A stretch of DNA of 64,000 bases, from contig JAJEKV010000002.1 in NCBI GenBank assembly GCA_021234155.1, positions 19,087,592 through 19,151,591 on the forward strand, read 5' to 3'. The position numbers were made by a program, and so were the translations under genes. Each line of letters starts with the position of its first letter. Position 1 is the stretch's first letter. Under the pieces are notes generated by a model. It was given only the letters and a program-made list of their open reading frames with translations. It ran no database searches and had not been told where the DNA came from. Positions 48,131 through 57,883 of this stretch are shown piece by piece. The DNA is from Isoetes taiwanensis. Lineage: Eukaryota > Streptophyta > Lycopodiopsida > Isoetales > Isoetaceae.

Positions 48131-50352
48131 ACGAGCCTTTGCAGAAGCGATGGCTGGACGTACATGTTTTCGTTTGAATATAAAGTTCTTGAAGGATACT
48201 GACTTTCAGGAAGACTGCAAGAACACTTGGACAAATGCTTTCAGCGGACGTCGAGGCATCATTGGCATAGTAGATGCAATTGTAGCAGTCAAAGACTTTG
48301 CCAAACAGTGGAGCCGAGAGTCTGCGGCAGCATGTCACGCTTTATTGGACACCTTGTAACAGGACCTGTTCCATTCTCGACAGGGACTTCTTCCAGATGT
48401 TCATGATCGAGATATTCTGGCATAGATCTAAGCATTGGAGGAGGAGCAAATCTAGCAGGCAAAGACAAAGGCAGGTCTGCAGTAGTCTCGTGATGGAGAC
48501 TGTTGTGCAGGCTTCTTTTTCCGTGCGGCTAAGAGGTGTTGCATGATGTCAACCATGTCCTCATTGCTTTTGCCGGATGGCTCAGTGATAATAGAGCCAA
48601 CAGAACTCAAGCAACATTTGCATACCCACTTTCAGACTTTTTTCGCTGAGAAACATCTTCCCTTTCAACCAGAAATGCAAGATACTATTTTGTCTAGGAT
48701 TTTCCCCATCATCTCTGACAAGCAGCGCATATCAATAAAGACGGCTATGATAGTTGATGATTTAGGTTTGGCAATCTTTGAACTAAAAAGAGGAAAATGC
48801 CCTCGAAGTGCATCCTTCCAAAATGGGCAGGTGGTCTGGGTATGATGGACTTCTTACTGCAGAGCAAAATCCTTATTTCAAAGTTCATTTGGAGACTCCT
48901 GAATAGTGAAGATGACTCTTCTAGTTTACGTCTTCTTGGACAAGCTCTGTCAATGTATCCCTCTAGGCAAGAAGGCTGTCAAACCAGTCCTACCTTGGGC
49001 ATTACTTCAGCCTACTGTCTTGGCCGGAATTTCAGGCAAAGTTCCTACTCTCTTGTTGAGATGTGTCTCTATGGGAGAAGGTCGCAGAACATTTGCCTCT
49101 TATAGTGCAACTGAAAGGGTGTCATGGGACTGTCATAAAAATATTCACAAAGGCAAGCACTTTGTCAGATCAGTATATCGCCTTCTTTTAGCACCACAAC
49201 CCCTCCAGTTGCCATATGGGTGGCACCTACAGGTTCCACGTCCCACTTTGCGTCATACATGGCGATGGCTTTGGGATAGGTTGCTCCACCCTAAAGTCTC
49301 TGTATTATGGTGGCAAGTTATCCACAAATGCCTGCTTGTTCATGCCTTTCGACATTGTTATGATCCTTGCGTATCTACAGTATGCCCGCTCTGCCTTTTA
49401 GATGTTGAGACTCTTGAGCACTGTCTCTTTGATTGTCCAGAGGTTCAGCCGGCGTGGTCCTGGCTACAAGGTTTATTTAACAGTACATTGGACTGCCGAT
49501 GCATCCTCTTGGCATCCTATCCCAATGCATACCCGAATTAATACCAAGAGGTAGTTCTGTTTAACAAACAAATTACTGAGAAACCACATGCTTGGGGAGG
49601 CATAGCACCTCTAACTTTTGCGACAACATACTATTTACATAAGAAAGAGGAGCAAGTTAATTGGTTGAGTTTTTGGGAGCAGCATGAAATAGAAAATCAC
49701 CAAAAAGCCTTGCAGCAAACATGAGCAGGAAACAAGGCTAATTGTTCAAGGAAACGTAAACAGCAAGGGTCATCACCACCTGCTGGAGATGCAAGTGAAA
49801 ATGGAAAGTATGTGGTTGGTAGGATGTGATGTTGCATAGTGTAAATATTGTGAGATGATTCTTCTTATCATAGTGTTGAGAGATGCAGCAATTAGAACGC
49901 GTGATATGAAGATGCAGCATAGTCTATGTGTTAGTCTATTGTGGTTGGAATATATTACAAACTAATGTGATGGATTAGCACATTTGTGTTATGTGAAGGT
50001 GAATATGATGTTATATAGCATCACAAGTATGGTGGCAATTTATGATGCCAAATATGATGAGTTGTTTTACGAGGCAGATAGGATGGCAAGTATGATGTCA
50101 AATATGGTGAGGTTGGTATGATGAAAAACGTGATGGCAAATATGATGTCTGGTGTTGTGTTGTGTGATGATATGTGTTGTTGTTGTATGATGGAAAATGT
50201 GATGTATAGCAAATTTTGTTATGATACAATTCATCAACACATGTCTCTCTGATTGCAGACTTTTGCAACTTATTAAATACATGGCATCAATCTACAGAAT
50301 AGGCTTTAGCGGCTCCTAAAGCCAAACTTCAGTATGGTGAAGAGAATCAACG

Positions 50353-50366
50353 AAAACTCGAAAGGC
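50353..50366. repeat. Target-site duplication AAAACTCGAAAGGC, left
   Basis: Identical to 51675-51688. The four leading A merge with the poly(A) tail on the right side, so 10-14 bp are certain. Confidence 0.85.
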
Positions 50367-51674
50367 GGGTTTTTAAGGCGATGGCTAGGGTTTCTATCTA
50401 GGGCGGCGGCGGCGGCCGCCCGACCAGTGAAGGCCAAGAAATCTGAGCAGAGCTGGAAGAGCAGCTAAAATAGCTGCTGCAGGATTGATTCAAGCGGTGG
50501 AAATGGCAAAAAGGTACCTCTGCCTCGTTGCTTTTCGGATCTTCTTGCAAAGGGGAAGGTTCGTGGGGATATGGCCGCTATTCCTGGTTTCTTGCCCTCT
50601 TGTAGCAGATCGTGACATGGTAGGGAATGCTTTCTTTTGTTGTTGAAATGTGCTTGAAGGATGCTGCTCAAACTAGTAGTTAGCCATGGTTCTAGTTCCT
50701 TAGTGTCCTTGAATCCTTCGTGCTACTGCTAGGGCTTGCGATCTATATCCAGGCATGTTTTTTTAGTTCTGAATAGATCACCCTCTTCTGATATCGTGGT
50801 TGCACTCATTGCAATCTAGAGGTTGCACTTACTGCAGCTATTTTCAGGCTGAGTTGGTGTTGTATATCAGGGCTTTTGTGTTGTTTGCAGGGATCTTGGT
50901 TACAAGCTATATGTACAGTCAGATGCTTGGGCTCTTGCGCTTCCAAAGCACATGGGCCTTAGAGCTATCTACTGTCAAACCATGCCCCGTCCCAGCTAGG
51001 GGAAGATCAGGTTACATAAGTCAGCATTGAATCACTCAGATTGATAAAGGAAAGAAATCAAATAAGGTATCCTAGGACGGGAGGCCAGGGTTCTTTACTG
51101 CTGCATGGAGCATCAGGGTGCTATGCTGGAGAGTGAGCAAGGGAAGCGACTAGACCACCCTTTTGGGGCAGGTCTGTGTGAAATCAAGAGGGAAGACAGA
51201 GCATACTCTTATAGTACCGATGAAGGATGTGTACCAGACCAAGTTAATGCGCTGGGTTTACTGCTTCCTTCTGTTCCTCAATGGTTATAGCTCCCGACTT
51301 TAATGTGGATTCCTTCCTTTATTGATTTGGGAGAGATTAGTCTGGTTTGAGCGCCTGATCTTGGTTTCTGGACACCCAAGTTGAAGAGATGGTTGAAGTG
51401 CTTCTTGCGGGCGGAAAGAATCAAGAGACACTCCAGTAGTACCTATCTTCTGGGAAGAAGCTGGGGCTTGAAGAGTCCGCTGTAGTACCAGTTGTAGTAG
51501 AGAAGATGTAGAGGTGTCTTGATTTAAGTACTAAGTTAGCTAGCATCTCACCTTCCTTTCTCTTGGGTGTGGTGCAAATATTTCCCATCTAGCCTGTTGA
51601 GAGGCTTATAAATAAGGTTGTATACCATTTTTTATTAATAAAATCTAAATATCTTGCCACCGAAAAAAAAAAAA
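50367..51674 (+). mobile_element. Non-coding poly(A) retro-insertion with TSDs
   Basis: It starts with a GC-rich leader (GGCGATGGCTAGGGTTTC, then GCGGCGGCGGCGGCC) and ends AATAAAATCTAAATATC plus 15 A. It is flanked by a perfect target duplication and carries no long ORF. The leader resembles the 5' region of the LINE at 24468-26704, so it may be a LINE deletion derivative; a processed transcript is the alternative. It splits a coiled-coil exon, which reads KLQYGEENQRKLER before and QIELLELETGRVKLESRK after. Confidence 0.8.
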
Positions 51675-53529
51675 AAAACTCGAAAGGCAAATTGAACTTC
51701 TTGAACTTGAAACGGGAAGGGTCAAGCTTGAATCAAGGAAAATGAAGATATCATGAGAAGCAACCTGAAAATATAACAGGTATCATGTATATTAACAAGT
51801 TGAGAGAGAAGGATCTTAATGAAAGAATTTTACCTGGCATTAAATCTTTGAAGAGGGAGATGGATGATGTGGCCTTTGAAACAAAGCTAGCCATTGAGAA
51901 CATATATGAGCTAGAGCCCAGATTTCAGAGACTTCAGCTGTGCATGGAGGGGGGATAAAAGTCCTTTTCCTTTTGATCCTGACGTAGAAGGAGACACGGG
52001 TTGTCCTATTGTGGACGGTCCTTTCAGTGGCAGGGGCGATCTTTGCCTATTGTGTTAGCTGAATGCAGCCACCGGTATTATATCCCACGTTTGAGCTATC
52101 ATTTGAGGTAATTATTAGGTTGTTGTAGTTCAAGATCTCCTTTCAATTCTGAAATTATGCAGTTATTCATGTGCCATTGCAGGCATACAAGGAAGTGTTG
52201 TTATTGCATATGTCAACACGTAATGTCCTCCCCATGGTTGCGTGCTTTTGGTAGCAACGAGTTTGCACAAAAACATGAAAAAAAATATGAAGAAGTATCC
52301 AAGCATGTGACAGCAAAAGAAAAGAAAGAACCCAGGGGTAAAACAGTCAAGTTACAATTTTGTTATTTTACTTACACACTAGCTTGATGACTGTTGAATT
52401 TGCAGTTGACTCAGAAGCAACAGAAACAGATGTGAAGGAGAAGGCACAAACTTATGACCATGTATCTAAAGGTGGTACTGTTCTGATCCATGATTAATAT
52501 TGTTTGGCGATGATGTCTAAATTATATATATGTTTCATACAGCTATACAAGTAGAATGCTGCAATATGAGAGAGAATAATGGAACAGATCAGGACCCCTT
52601 AGTGGCAGGTAAGAATATTAGTTTATAAATCTTGTCGTCACATTTTTTTTGGTCAAGTAATATTGGGTGCTTTCAAGCAAGTGCAGTTGCTGCCAAGAGT
52701 AACACAGTGGTTGCAAAATTGCAGTGAGTGAAAAGGTGGGAGAAGATAGGAAGGAAAAGAACAAAGCTGATGAAATCAGAGAGCAGAAAGCATCAGATTG
52801 ATGTTTGTGAGTGCAGGCAGTCAATTTCTATAATTGTTTCAATATTTGAAGGTTTCCAACTATTATATTTATGCAGGAAAGGCTTTCTCTGTAGCCACTC
52901 CTTCAAAATGCAAGTTCCTGAAGCAGAAGTGTCATCGAGCCCTGTGCCTCCACCTCTCATTAGGAGGAGTACAAGGTCAACAAAATTTCTCATTATTTTT
53001 TACTTCAACAGTGTTGTTGAATGAGCTCATACCATCAACCAAGGAACCTGATGTTGTCTTGCAGCGGCTGAACAAGCAGAAGACTATCATTTTAAGGCTG
53101 AGATTTAGAAAGTTTATGTCTTGGTGCCTCGATAACTTTGTGGCTGCATTATGGTCTCGCATGTCATCACAAAACATGCATCTAGTTTGCAGCCATAGCA
53201 CATCAGAATTTGCTTCAAAGTTTTTATTTGTATGGAACCAAGATGAATGCACGAGTACAGGGTTGTCGATCAAGAATAAGCCCATTTTCTTGAAGGAATT
53301 GAGTAAGGTTTACTGTGCATTTCCAAGGTTTGGGGTTGAGGATACCCTGCTCATTGAAGACAGCAGGTACAAGTCGTACTACAATGAGAAAAATACAATC
53401 ATTTGTCCAAACACCTTCGATCCAAGTACAATTGATGGTCAAATGTTGAATACTACATTAAAGGATTAGCTGACAGGGCTACTTAAGGGGAACAATATTT
53501 CTAGCTATGTTGAGAGTAACCAATGTATA

Positions 53530-54091
53530 ATGTGTACCAATATAGAAATGTCTTAGAAAGCTTTAAAGTTGTTGGATAGATACAAGAAAAAAAAGTGATC
53601 AAAACATTGATTGCAATGAATAAAACTTTGTTGTTAAGTTTTGACTTTTTGGTACTGTTGTCTTCAAGTTTTTGTGCTATGGATGTTGTTTGTGAATACA
53701 TGTTTGCTTTTGGCCTACAGATCCAGGAAGATGGCACCGAGCGGGTTGTCATCACTGGTAAAGCTTCCTTTGGATGTATTTGATGGTAGCAGAAAACTTG
53801 TTAATATTGGAACATCAGAAGCAAGTATTCTAGCCAAAGCTGGTTCTTGGTACAACGACCAGCTAATCTATCTTTACATAGGGTAGGTTCTCAAGTGCTG
53901 ATTGCTCTTCATTTGAGTCCATTGACTTGCATATAATTGCAGGTGCATGTTAATACAAATGTAGACCTCCCCTAACTCAGATCTTATCAACAAAGACACC
54001 AAATAAATGCTTCCATTCATATATACATGATATTCACAACATTATACAATGTCAAGCCCGGCAATGCCACGCATCCATCACTAATTACGTA
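53530..54091. other. Intergenic or intronic sequence with a possible Helitron end
   Basis: An open frame at 53727-53886 (MAPSGLSSLVKLPLDVFDGS) is unassigned. GCCCGGCAATGCC at 54054-54066, followed by CTAA and T at 54081-54085, is a decayed match to the hairpin and CTAG end at 55560-55589. Confidence 0.4.
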
Positions 54092-54174
54092 TACAAGAAT
54101 GTCTATTTACTAGACATTCTGGTGCGTCGGCATTGCTGACACGCCAGAATGTCTGGTAAACAGACATTCTTGTA
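54092..54174. repeat. 83-bp near-perfect hairpin
   Basis: TACAAGAATGTCT at the left end pairs with AGACATTCTTGTA at the right end. The arms run about 37 bp with few mismatches around the 9-base loop GGCATTGCT. Each arm itself contains AGAATGTCT/AGACATTCT, so nested folds are possible. A foldback MITE or small-RNA precursor would look like this. Confidence 0.75.
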
Positions 54175-54599
54175 ACGTGGAAATTCTGCCGCAAAAAAAT
54201 CTTCCAAATGCTGCTAGATCTTCGAAACCTGTGTAGAATCGGTAGAAAATGCTCGAATCAGTAGAATCGGTGGCTAAAATGGCTCGAAATCATCGCTGGA
54301 ACCACCTGAAGAGCCGTTGGAGAAAGCTGTAGACCAAAACCCTGCAGCGAAGAAAAAATAGTTTACATTCAGGGTTTGAAACCATGAGTTGGATCCCAGG
54401 GGCAGAATGTAACATAAACAATTTTTATGTAAATAGATTTTTGCACATTACAATATTGTAGTTTTTAAATTAGGCATGTCTCTTTATCCATTGTGTTAGT
54501 TTGCAATTTGAAACCACTGAATTGTTAAAGCCAACACATGCATGTGTTGATTATTAAGAGCAAAAGGAGTTATATGGAAGGGTTCAAATCTGCAAGCCT

Positions 54600-55503
54600 A
54601 ATGTTGTGGAGCATATTTGTGCATTGCTCCTTCCATTCCTCTCTTGGCCTCTTCAACATTCCGCTATGAAGCGCCATCTCCACTATATCTGCAAGGTGCA
54701 CCACATGGATGATGTTAGGTATCCTGTTCTTGCACTTGCCATGGCTGAATCTCCTCAGCGTTTGAAACGATGTTGGAAAGAGCATTGCACTACATGGTTT
54801 GCCCGGTTGGGGTAAACAACGAAAACCGCCGATGCTTGCCCGTTCGATCCTCGAGCTTTTGCAACAATATCTTAATGGTCGCTTTTCTCAAAAAGATATG
54901 GGGCCGCTTGATTACTTTGGCCCAAGTGAAAACCGGTCATTATCATGCACACATAAATCCCACTTTGGCACGGGGCCCCAAGCTTATTTGCTTGCTTCAT
55001 TGTCCAGAACAAGCTTGTAGCTATTGCATCAATTCGCACGCGGGGTCCCACAGTGCTACCTGATTGAGACAGTAGATGGGAGCGGCCGCAATTGCGCCGC
55101 GAAGCGAGACTATGTACCGTTGCCGATTCATGGTTATTGAAGATGAAAGCCATATTCTTCTCGAGTTGCCCCCGCTTTTGAGATAGTCCCAAATCATTTT
55201 TTCAATCCTTAGCATTCCATTCCACGCTTCCACAACTTCTCAGCACACCATCTGTGCATGACTTGGCATTATATATACTTGAGGTTCTAGATAAACGTCT
55301 GCAATTACTGAGCCCTCAGTAGTCATTATCTAAGCTTGTCTAGTATCATCATTACTGCAAAGGTTTTTCCCTTGAAAACCTTTCGAGGCAGGGGTTTTTT
55401 AATCCTAGTAGTAATGATTGTACTAGCCCATTGTATGGGTCCCATGACCTATTGGTCTCCGTGGACGTTAAAAAACTATTCTATTCTATTCTATTCTATT
55501 CTT
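54600..55503 (+). mobile_element. Microsatellite-tailed LINE, C-terminal part to 3' end
   Basis: Decayed frames show PVLALAMAESPQRLKRCWKEH (compare YVVAMSPQRLRACWKDK near 30890) and RWERPQLRREARLC. The last 170 bp are nearly identical to 33418-33580. The tail is (TATTC)n at 55478-55502. Confidence 0.8.
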
Positions 55504-55559
55504 GGTTCCCTCTCAATATAGCTAGGCATTGTACATATGTCTATTTAATATTGTATTTA

Positions 55560-55589
55560 TGCCCGGCAATGCTGGGCACCCGTTACTAG
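55560..55589 (+). mobile_element. Helitron-like 3' terminus
   Basis: The hairpin GCCC-G-GCA-A-TGC-T-GGGC is followed 8 bp later by CTAG and then T, the arrangement of Helitron 3' ends (hairpin, CTRR, insertion before T). The element's 5' end was not found; it may have been split by the LINE at 54600-55503. Confidence 0.5.
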
Positions 55590-55809
55590 TTAGGGGTAAT
55601 TATCATGATTATTTCAAGTCCATTTTAGCTTCTTTCCTTGCTAGCAGGAAGCGTCCGTTATTTGGCAGAGTTCAGCCAAGAAACATATGATTTATTCTTT
55701 TTATTGATGCTGAGCAATCACTTTTTCTTGTAAGTATCAAAGATGTAGCATATAATCCTGACAATGCGGCATTGATTAGAGCGCATGTGGCACTAAGGTA
55801 TGGAACCCT

Positions 55810-55986
55810 TGTTGGAATGTTGGAGTATGTGTAATAGGCACACATGAAGAATGACTCAGTGGAAGAGTGCCGAAAGCCCATCAAAGGGCCGGTAGCTCAG
55901 TGATAGAGTACTTGGCTTGCAAGCAAGAGGTTCTGGGTTCGATCCCCAGCCTATCCACCCAATCAACGGAGGCTCATTTCTCAACA
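55810..55986 (+). repeat. TRIM 5' LTR
   Basis: It starts TGTTG and ends CAACA, a 5-bp inverted terminal repeat. It contains the tRNA-like segment at 55886-55957. The first 76 bp recur at 56772 and 56955 with few changes. Confidence 0.78.
55886..55957 (+). tRNA. tRNA-Ala(TGC)-like sequence within the LTR
   Basis: 72 nt with a cloverleaf layout. The D arm starts GCTC, the anticodon loop is CTTGCAA (anticodon TGC), the T arm is CTGGG-TTCGATC-CCCAG, and the discriminator is A. The B box GGTTCGATCCC is perfect and the A box TAGCTCAGTGA nearly so. Weak points are two mismatches in the acceptor stem (GGGCCGG with CCTATCC), one in the anticodon stem, and no CCA. It is therefore more likely a tRNA-derived promoter module or pseudo-tRNA than a working tRNA. 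Confidence 0.6.
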
Positions 55987-55999
55987 TGGTATCAGAGCC
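55987..55999 (+). other. TRIM primer-binding site
   Basis: TGGTATCAGAGCC directly abuts the LTR end. It is complementary to the 3' end of plant initiator tRNA-Met, the commonest primer of plant LTR elements. Confidence 0.85.
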
Positions 56000-56013
56000 A
56001 TGGTCCCAAGTAG

Positions 56014-56720
56014 AGGGTGCTTAACTGCACCGGGATAGTCCCAGTGGTGTAGGGGTGAGAATGAGTAAAGGTTGGCCAATGGAAAGCCCAACTCCCGCAG
56101 TTGTGGAGGGAGGGTGCTTAACTGCACCGGGATAGTCCCAGTGGTGTAGGGGTGAGAATGAGTAAAGGTTGGCCAATGGAAAGCCCAACTCCCGCAGTTG
56201 TGGAGGGTGCTTAACCGCACCTGGGATAGTCCCAAAGTGGTGTAGGGGTGAGAATGAGAGTAAAGGTTGGCCAATGGAAAGCCCAACTCCCTTGGTTGTG
56301 GAGTTGCCCGAGGAGGGGAGTAGGGGTGAGAATGAGTAAAGGTTGGCCAATGGAAAGCCCAACTCCCGTAGTTGTGGAGTTGCCCGAGGAGGGGAGTTTG
56401 TGGATTGTGGTGAGAATGAGTAAATCTTGGCCAATGGAAAGCCCAACTCCCGTAGTTGTGGAGTTGCCCGAGGAGGGGAGTTTGTGGATTGTGGTGAGAA
56501 TGAGTAAATCTTGGCCAAGCCCAAGTAGAGGGTGCTTAACTGCACCGGGATAGTCCCAGTGGTGTAGGGGTGAGAATGAGTAAAGGTTGGCCAATGGAAA
56601 GCCCAACTCCCGCAGTTGTGGAGTTGCCCGAGGAGGGGAGTTTGTGGATTTTGGTGAGAATGAGTAAAGCTTGGCCAAGCCCAACTCCCGCAGTGGTGAA
56701 GTTGCCTGAGGAGGGGAGTT
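56014..56720 (+). repeat. TRIM internal tandem repeats
   Basis: A unit of about 95 bp starting GGGTGCTTAACTGCACC recurs at about 56015, 56111, 56205 and 56529. A shorter unit (GTGAGAATGAGTAAA then GGCCAATGGAAAGCCCAACTC) recurs at about 56309, 56411, 56492, 56569 and 56654. Open frames on both strands here only follow the repeat. Confidence 0.85.
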
Positions 56721-56762
56721 TGTGGATTGTGGTCAAGGCTGGAATGGATTGGTGTGCCCATT

Positions 56763-56771
56763 AAGGGGGAA
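56763..56771 (+). other. Polypurine tract of the TRIM
   Basis: AAGGGGGAA lies immediately before TGTTGGAATGTTGGAGTATG at 56772. The same tract recurs at 56946-56954 before TGTTAGAATG, showing a duplication of the 3' junction. Confidence 0.78.
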
Positions 56772-56954
56772 TGTTGGAATGTTGGAGTATGTGCAATGGG
56801 TACACATGAAGAATGACTCAGCGGAAGAGTGCCGAAAGCCCATCAAAGGGCCGGTAGTGGATTATGGTCAAGGCTGGAATGGAAAGCCCATCAAAGGGCC
56901 GGTAGTGGATTATGGTCAAGGCTGGAATGGATTGGTGTGCCCATTAAGGGGGAA

Positions 56955-57158
56955 TGTTAGAATGTTGGAGTATGTGCAATGGGTACACATGAAGAATGAC
57001 TCAGCGGAAGAGTGCCGAAAGCCCATCAAAGGGCCGGTAGCTCAGTGATAGAGTATTTGGCTTGCAAGCAAGAGGTCCGAAAGCCCATCAAATGGCCGAT
57101 AGCTCAGTGGTAGAGTACTTGGCTTGCAAGCAAGAGGTCCGAAAGTGGGGAGGCAACA
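56955..57158 (+). repeat. TRIM 3' LTR, rearranged
   Basis: It begins TGTTAGAATGTTGGAGTATG and ends GGCAACA. Inside, the tRNA-like segment is present as two truncated copies (57031-57078 and 57094-57142), both ending after the anticodon arm, so the B box is lost in each. CCGAAAGCCCATCAAA sits at both duplication junctions, suggesting unequal recombination. Confidence 0.7.
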
Positions 57159-57883
57159 CATAATTATCACATTTCGAGGGTCAAACCTCAATGTCTAGAT
57201 GCTTTTGCACAGTTGGTTGGGGCATGATAGTAAAGGTGTCATATCAGACAACATCACAACCCGTGGGATTCGAGTAGATGGTATCACAACTCGTGGGATT
57301 CTAGTAGACATTGCGTGGCCAAACTACACAGTTACTGGCTTACTGCGCGATTTACCAATCTTTGTGCTTGGTTCAATGCAGAAGCGCTTCAGTTTGCTTC
57401 TCTTTCCTACGCGTTCTTATGCTGCATCCCATTTCCATTCACCTCGAATCGAGGCAAACTGAAACGGGTGAGTATCAAAGGAGAAATCATCCAGCAAAAA
57501 AAACCATTCAAATCTTTTAAGGGGCAGACTCAATCATTTTGACTGAGAGCTATGATACCATCGAAATCCCGCCGTTAGAACCAAGACATTAATAATATCT
57601 TAACCGGCAGGCTTTTGGATCTAACCGTTGCCCACCGTTGATTGCAGCCCTGTGATAGGGCATAACAGGCAGTTAACAACAGGAAAACAAGCAACCTCAC
57701 CTCCGAATTCAACCGAACCTGTGATAAACAGACCGAATTCAACCGAACCCGTGATAAACAGGCTGAATTCAGCCTTGGATGTGCCGAGCCTGTGATAAAC
57801 CGAGCTGCGGAGTGATAATCGGAGCTGTGGGAGTGATAATTGGAGCTGTGGGTGCAGGTTTGGGTGAGGCTCCTTGCCTGCCG
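57159..57883. other. Intergenic region with short direct repeats
   Basis: Two copies of a 25-bp phrase ending CGTGGGATTC occur near 57255 and 57287. GAATTCAACCGAACC and GTGATAAACAG-type repeats occur at 57705-57800. No gene seen. Confidence 0.5.

Larger units (their letters stand above)
46500..49545 (+). mobile_element. L1-type LINE with ORF1, endonuclease and ORF2 tail; RT core deleted
   Basis: ORF1 pieces run 46520-47470. The endonuclease starts at 47487. A linker and N-terminal ORF2 region reach about 48795, where the sequence jumps straight to the post-RT segment (KCILPKWAGGLGMMDFLLQSK, 48797), so the whole RT catalytic core is missing. The zinc-binding domain (WLWDRLLHPKVSVLWWQ, CPLC, EHCLFDC) fills 49250-49470. 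Many frameshifts and stops. Confidence 0.82.
49545..53520 (+). pseudogene. FCP1-homology (HAD phosphatase-like) gene, decayed and interrupted
   Basis: The clearest part, 53065-53465, has RKFMSWCLDNFVAALWS, KFLFVWNQDECTSTG, KNKPIFLKELSKVY and DTLLIEDSRYKSYY. This is the order of the NIF/FCP1 phosphatase fold up to the fourth HAD motif. A TAG at 53467 interrupts the usual tail (LTGLLKGNNISSYVESN continues in frame). Motif I should be DxDxT or DLNG; the nearest candidate, KFLIIFYFNSVVE at about 52980, lacks the Asp and is in another frame. Upstream exons include SPWLRAFGSNEFAQKHEKK (52220-52280) and a coiled-coil exon split by a retro-insertion. It is probably a pseudogene of a plant nuclear FCP1-like protein. 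Confidence 0.65.
55810..57158 (+). mobile_element. TRIM-type LTR retrotransposon with tRNA-like LTR
   Basis: A 177-bp 5' LTR (TGTTGG...CTCAACA) is followed directly by the tRNA-iMet primer-binding site. The 785-bp internal region of tandem repeats codes for nothing, and a polypurine tract lies directly before TGTTGGAATG. The 3' side is scrambled: a partial LTR (56772-56857), internal sequence again, a second polypurine tract (56946-56954), then a rearranged LTR (56955-57158) ending CAACA. No target duplication is visible. Size, absence of coding capacity and paired signals fit TRIM elements, which move using enzymes from other retrotransposons. Confidence 0.8.

Noticed and set aside
56021-56761. 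246-codon minus-strand frame with repeated GLSIGQPLLI phrases
   Set aside because: It is produced by the TRIM internal tandem repeats and has no ordinary protein character; the element is non-coding by its other features.
55805-57163. Target-site duplication of the TRIM
   Set aside because: The five bases left of the 5' LTR (ACCCT) do not match those right of the 3' LTR (CATAA); the 3' end is rearranged, so no duplication is claimed.
57545-57562. Minus-strand primer-binding-like GCTATGATACCA
   Set aside because: One mismatch to the initiator tRNA complement and no LTR end (TG/CA) beside it.
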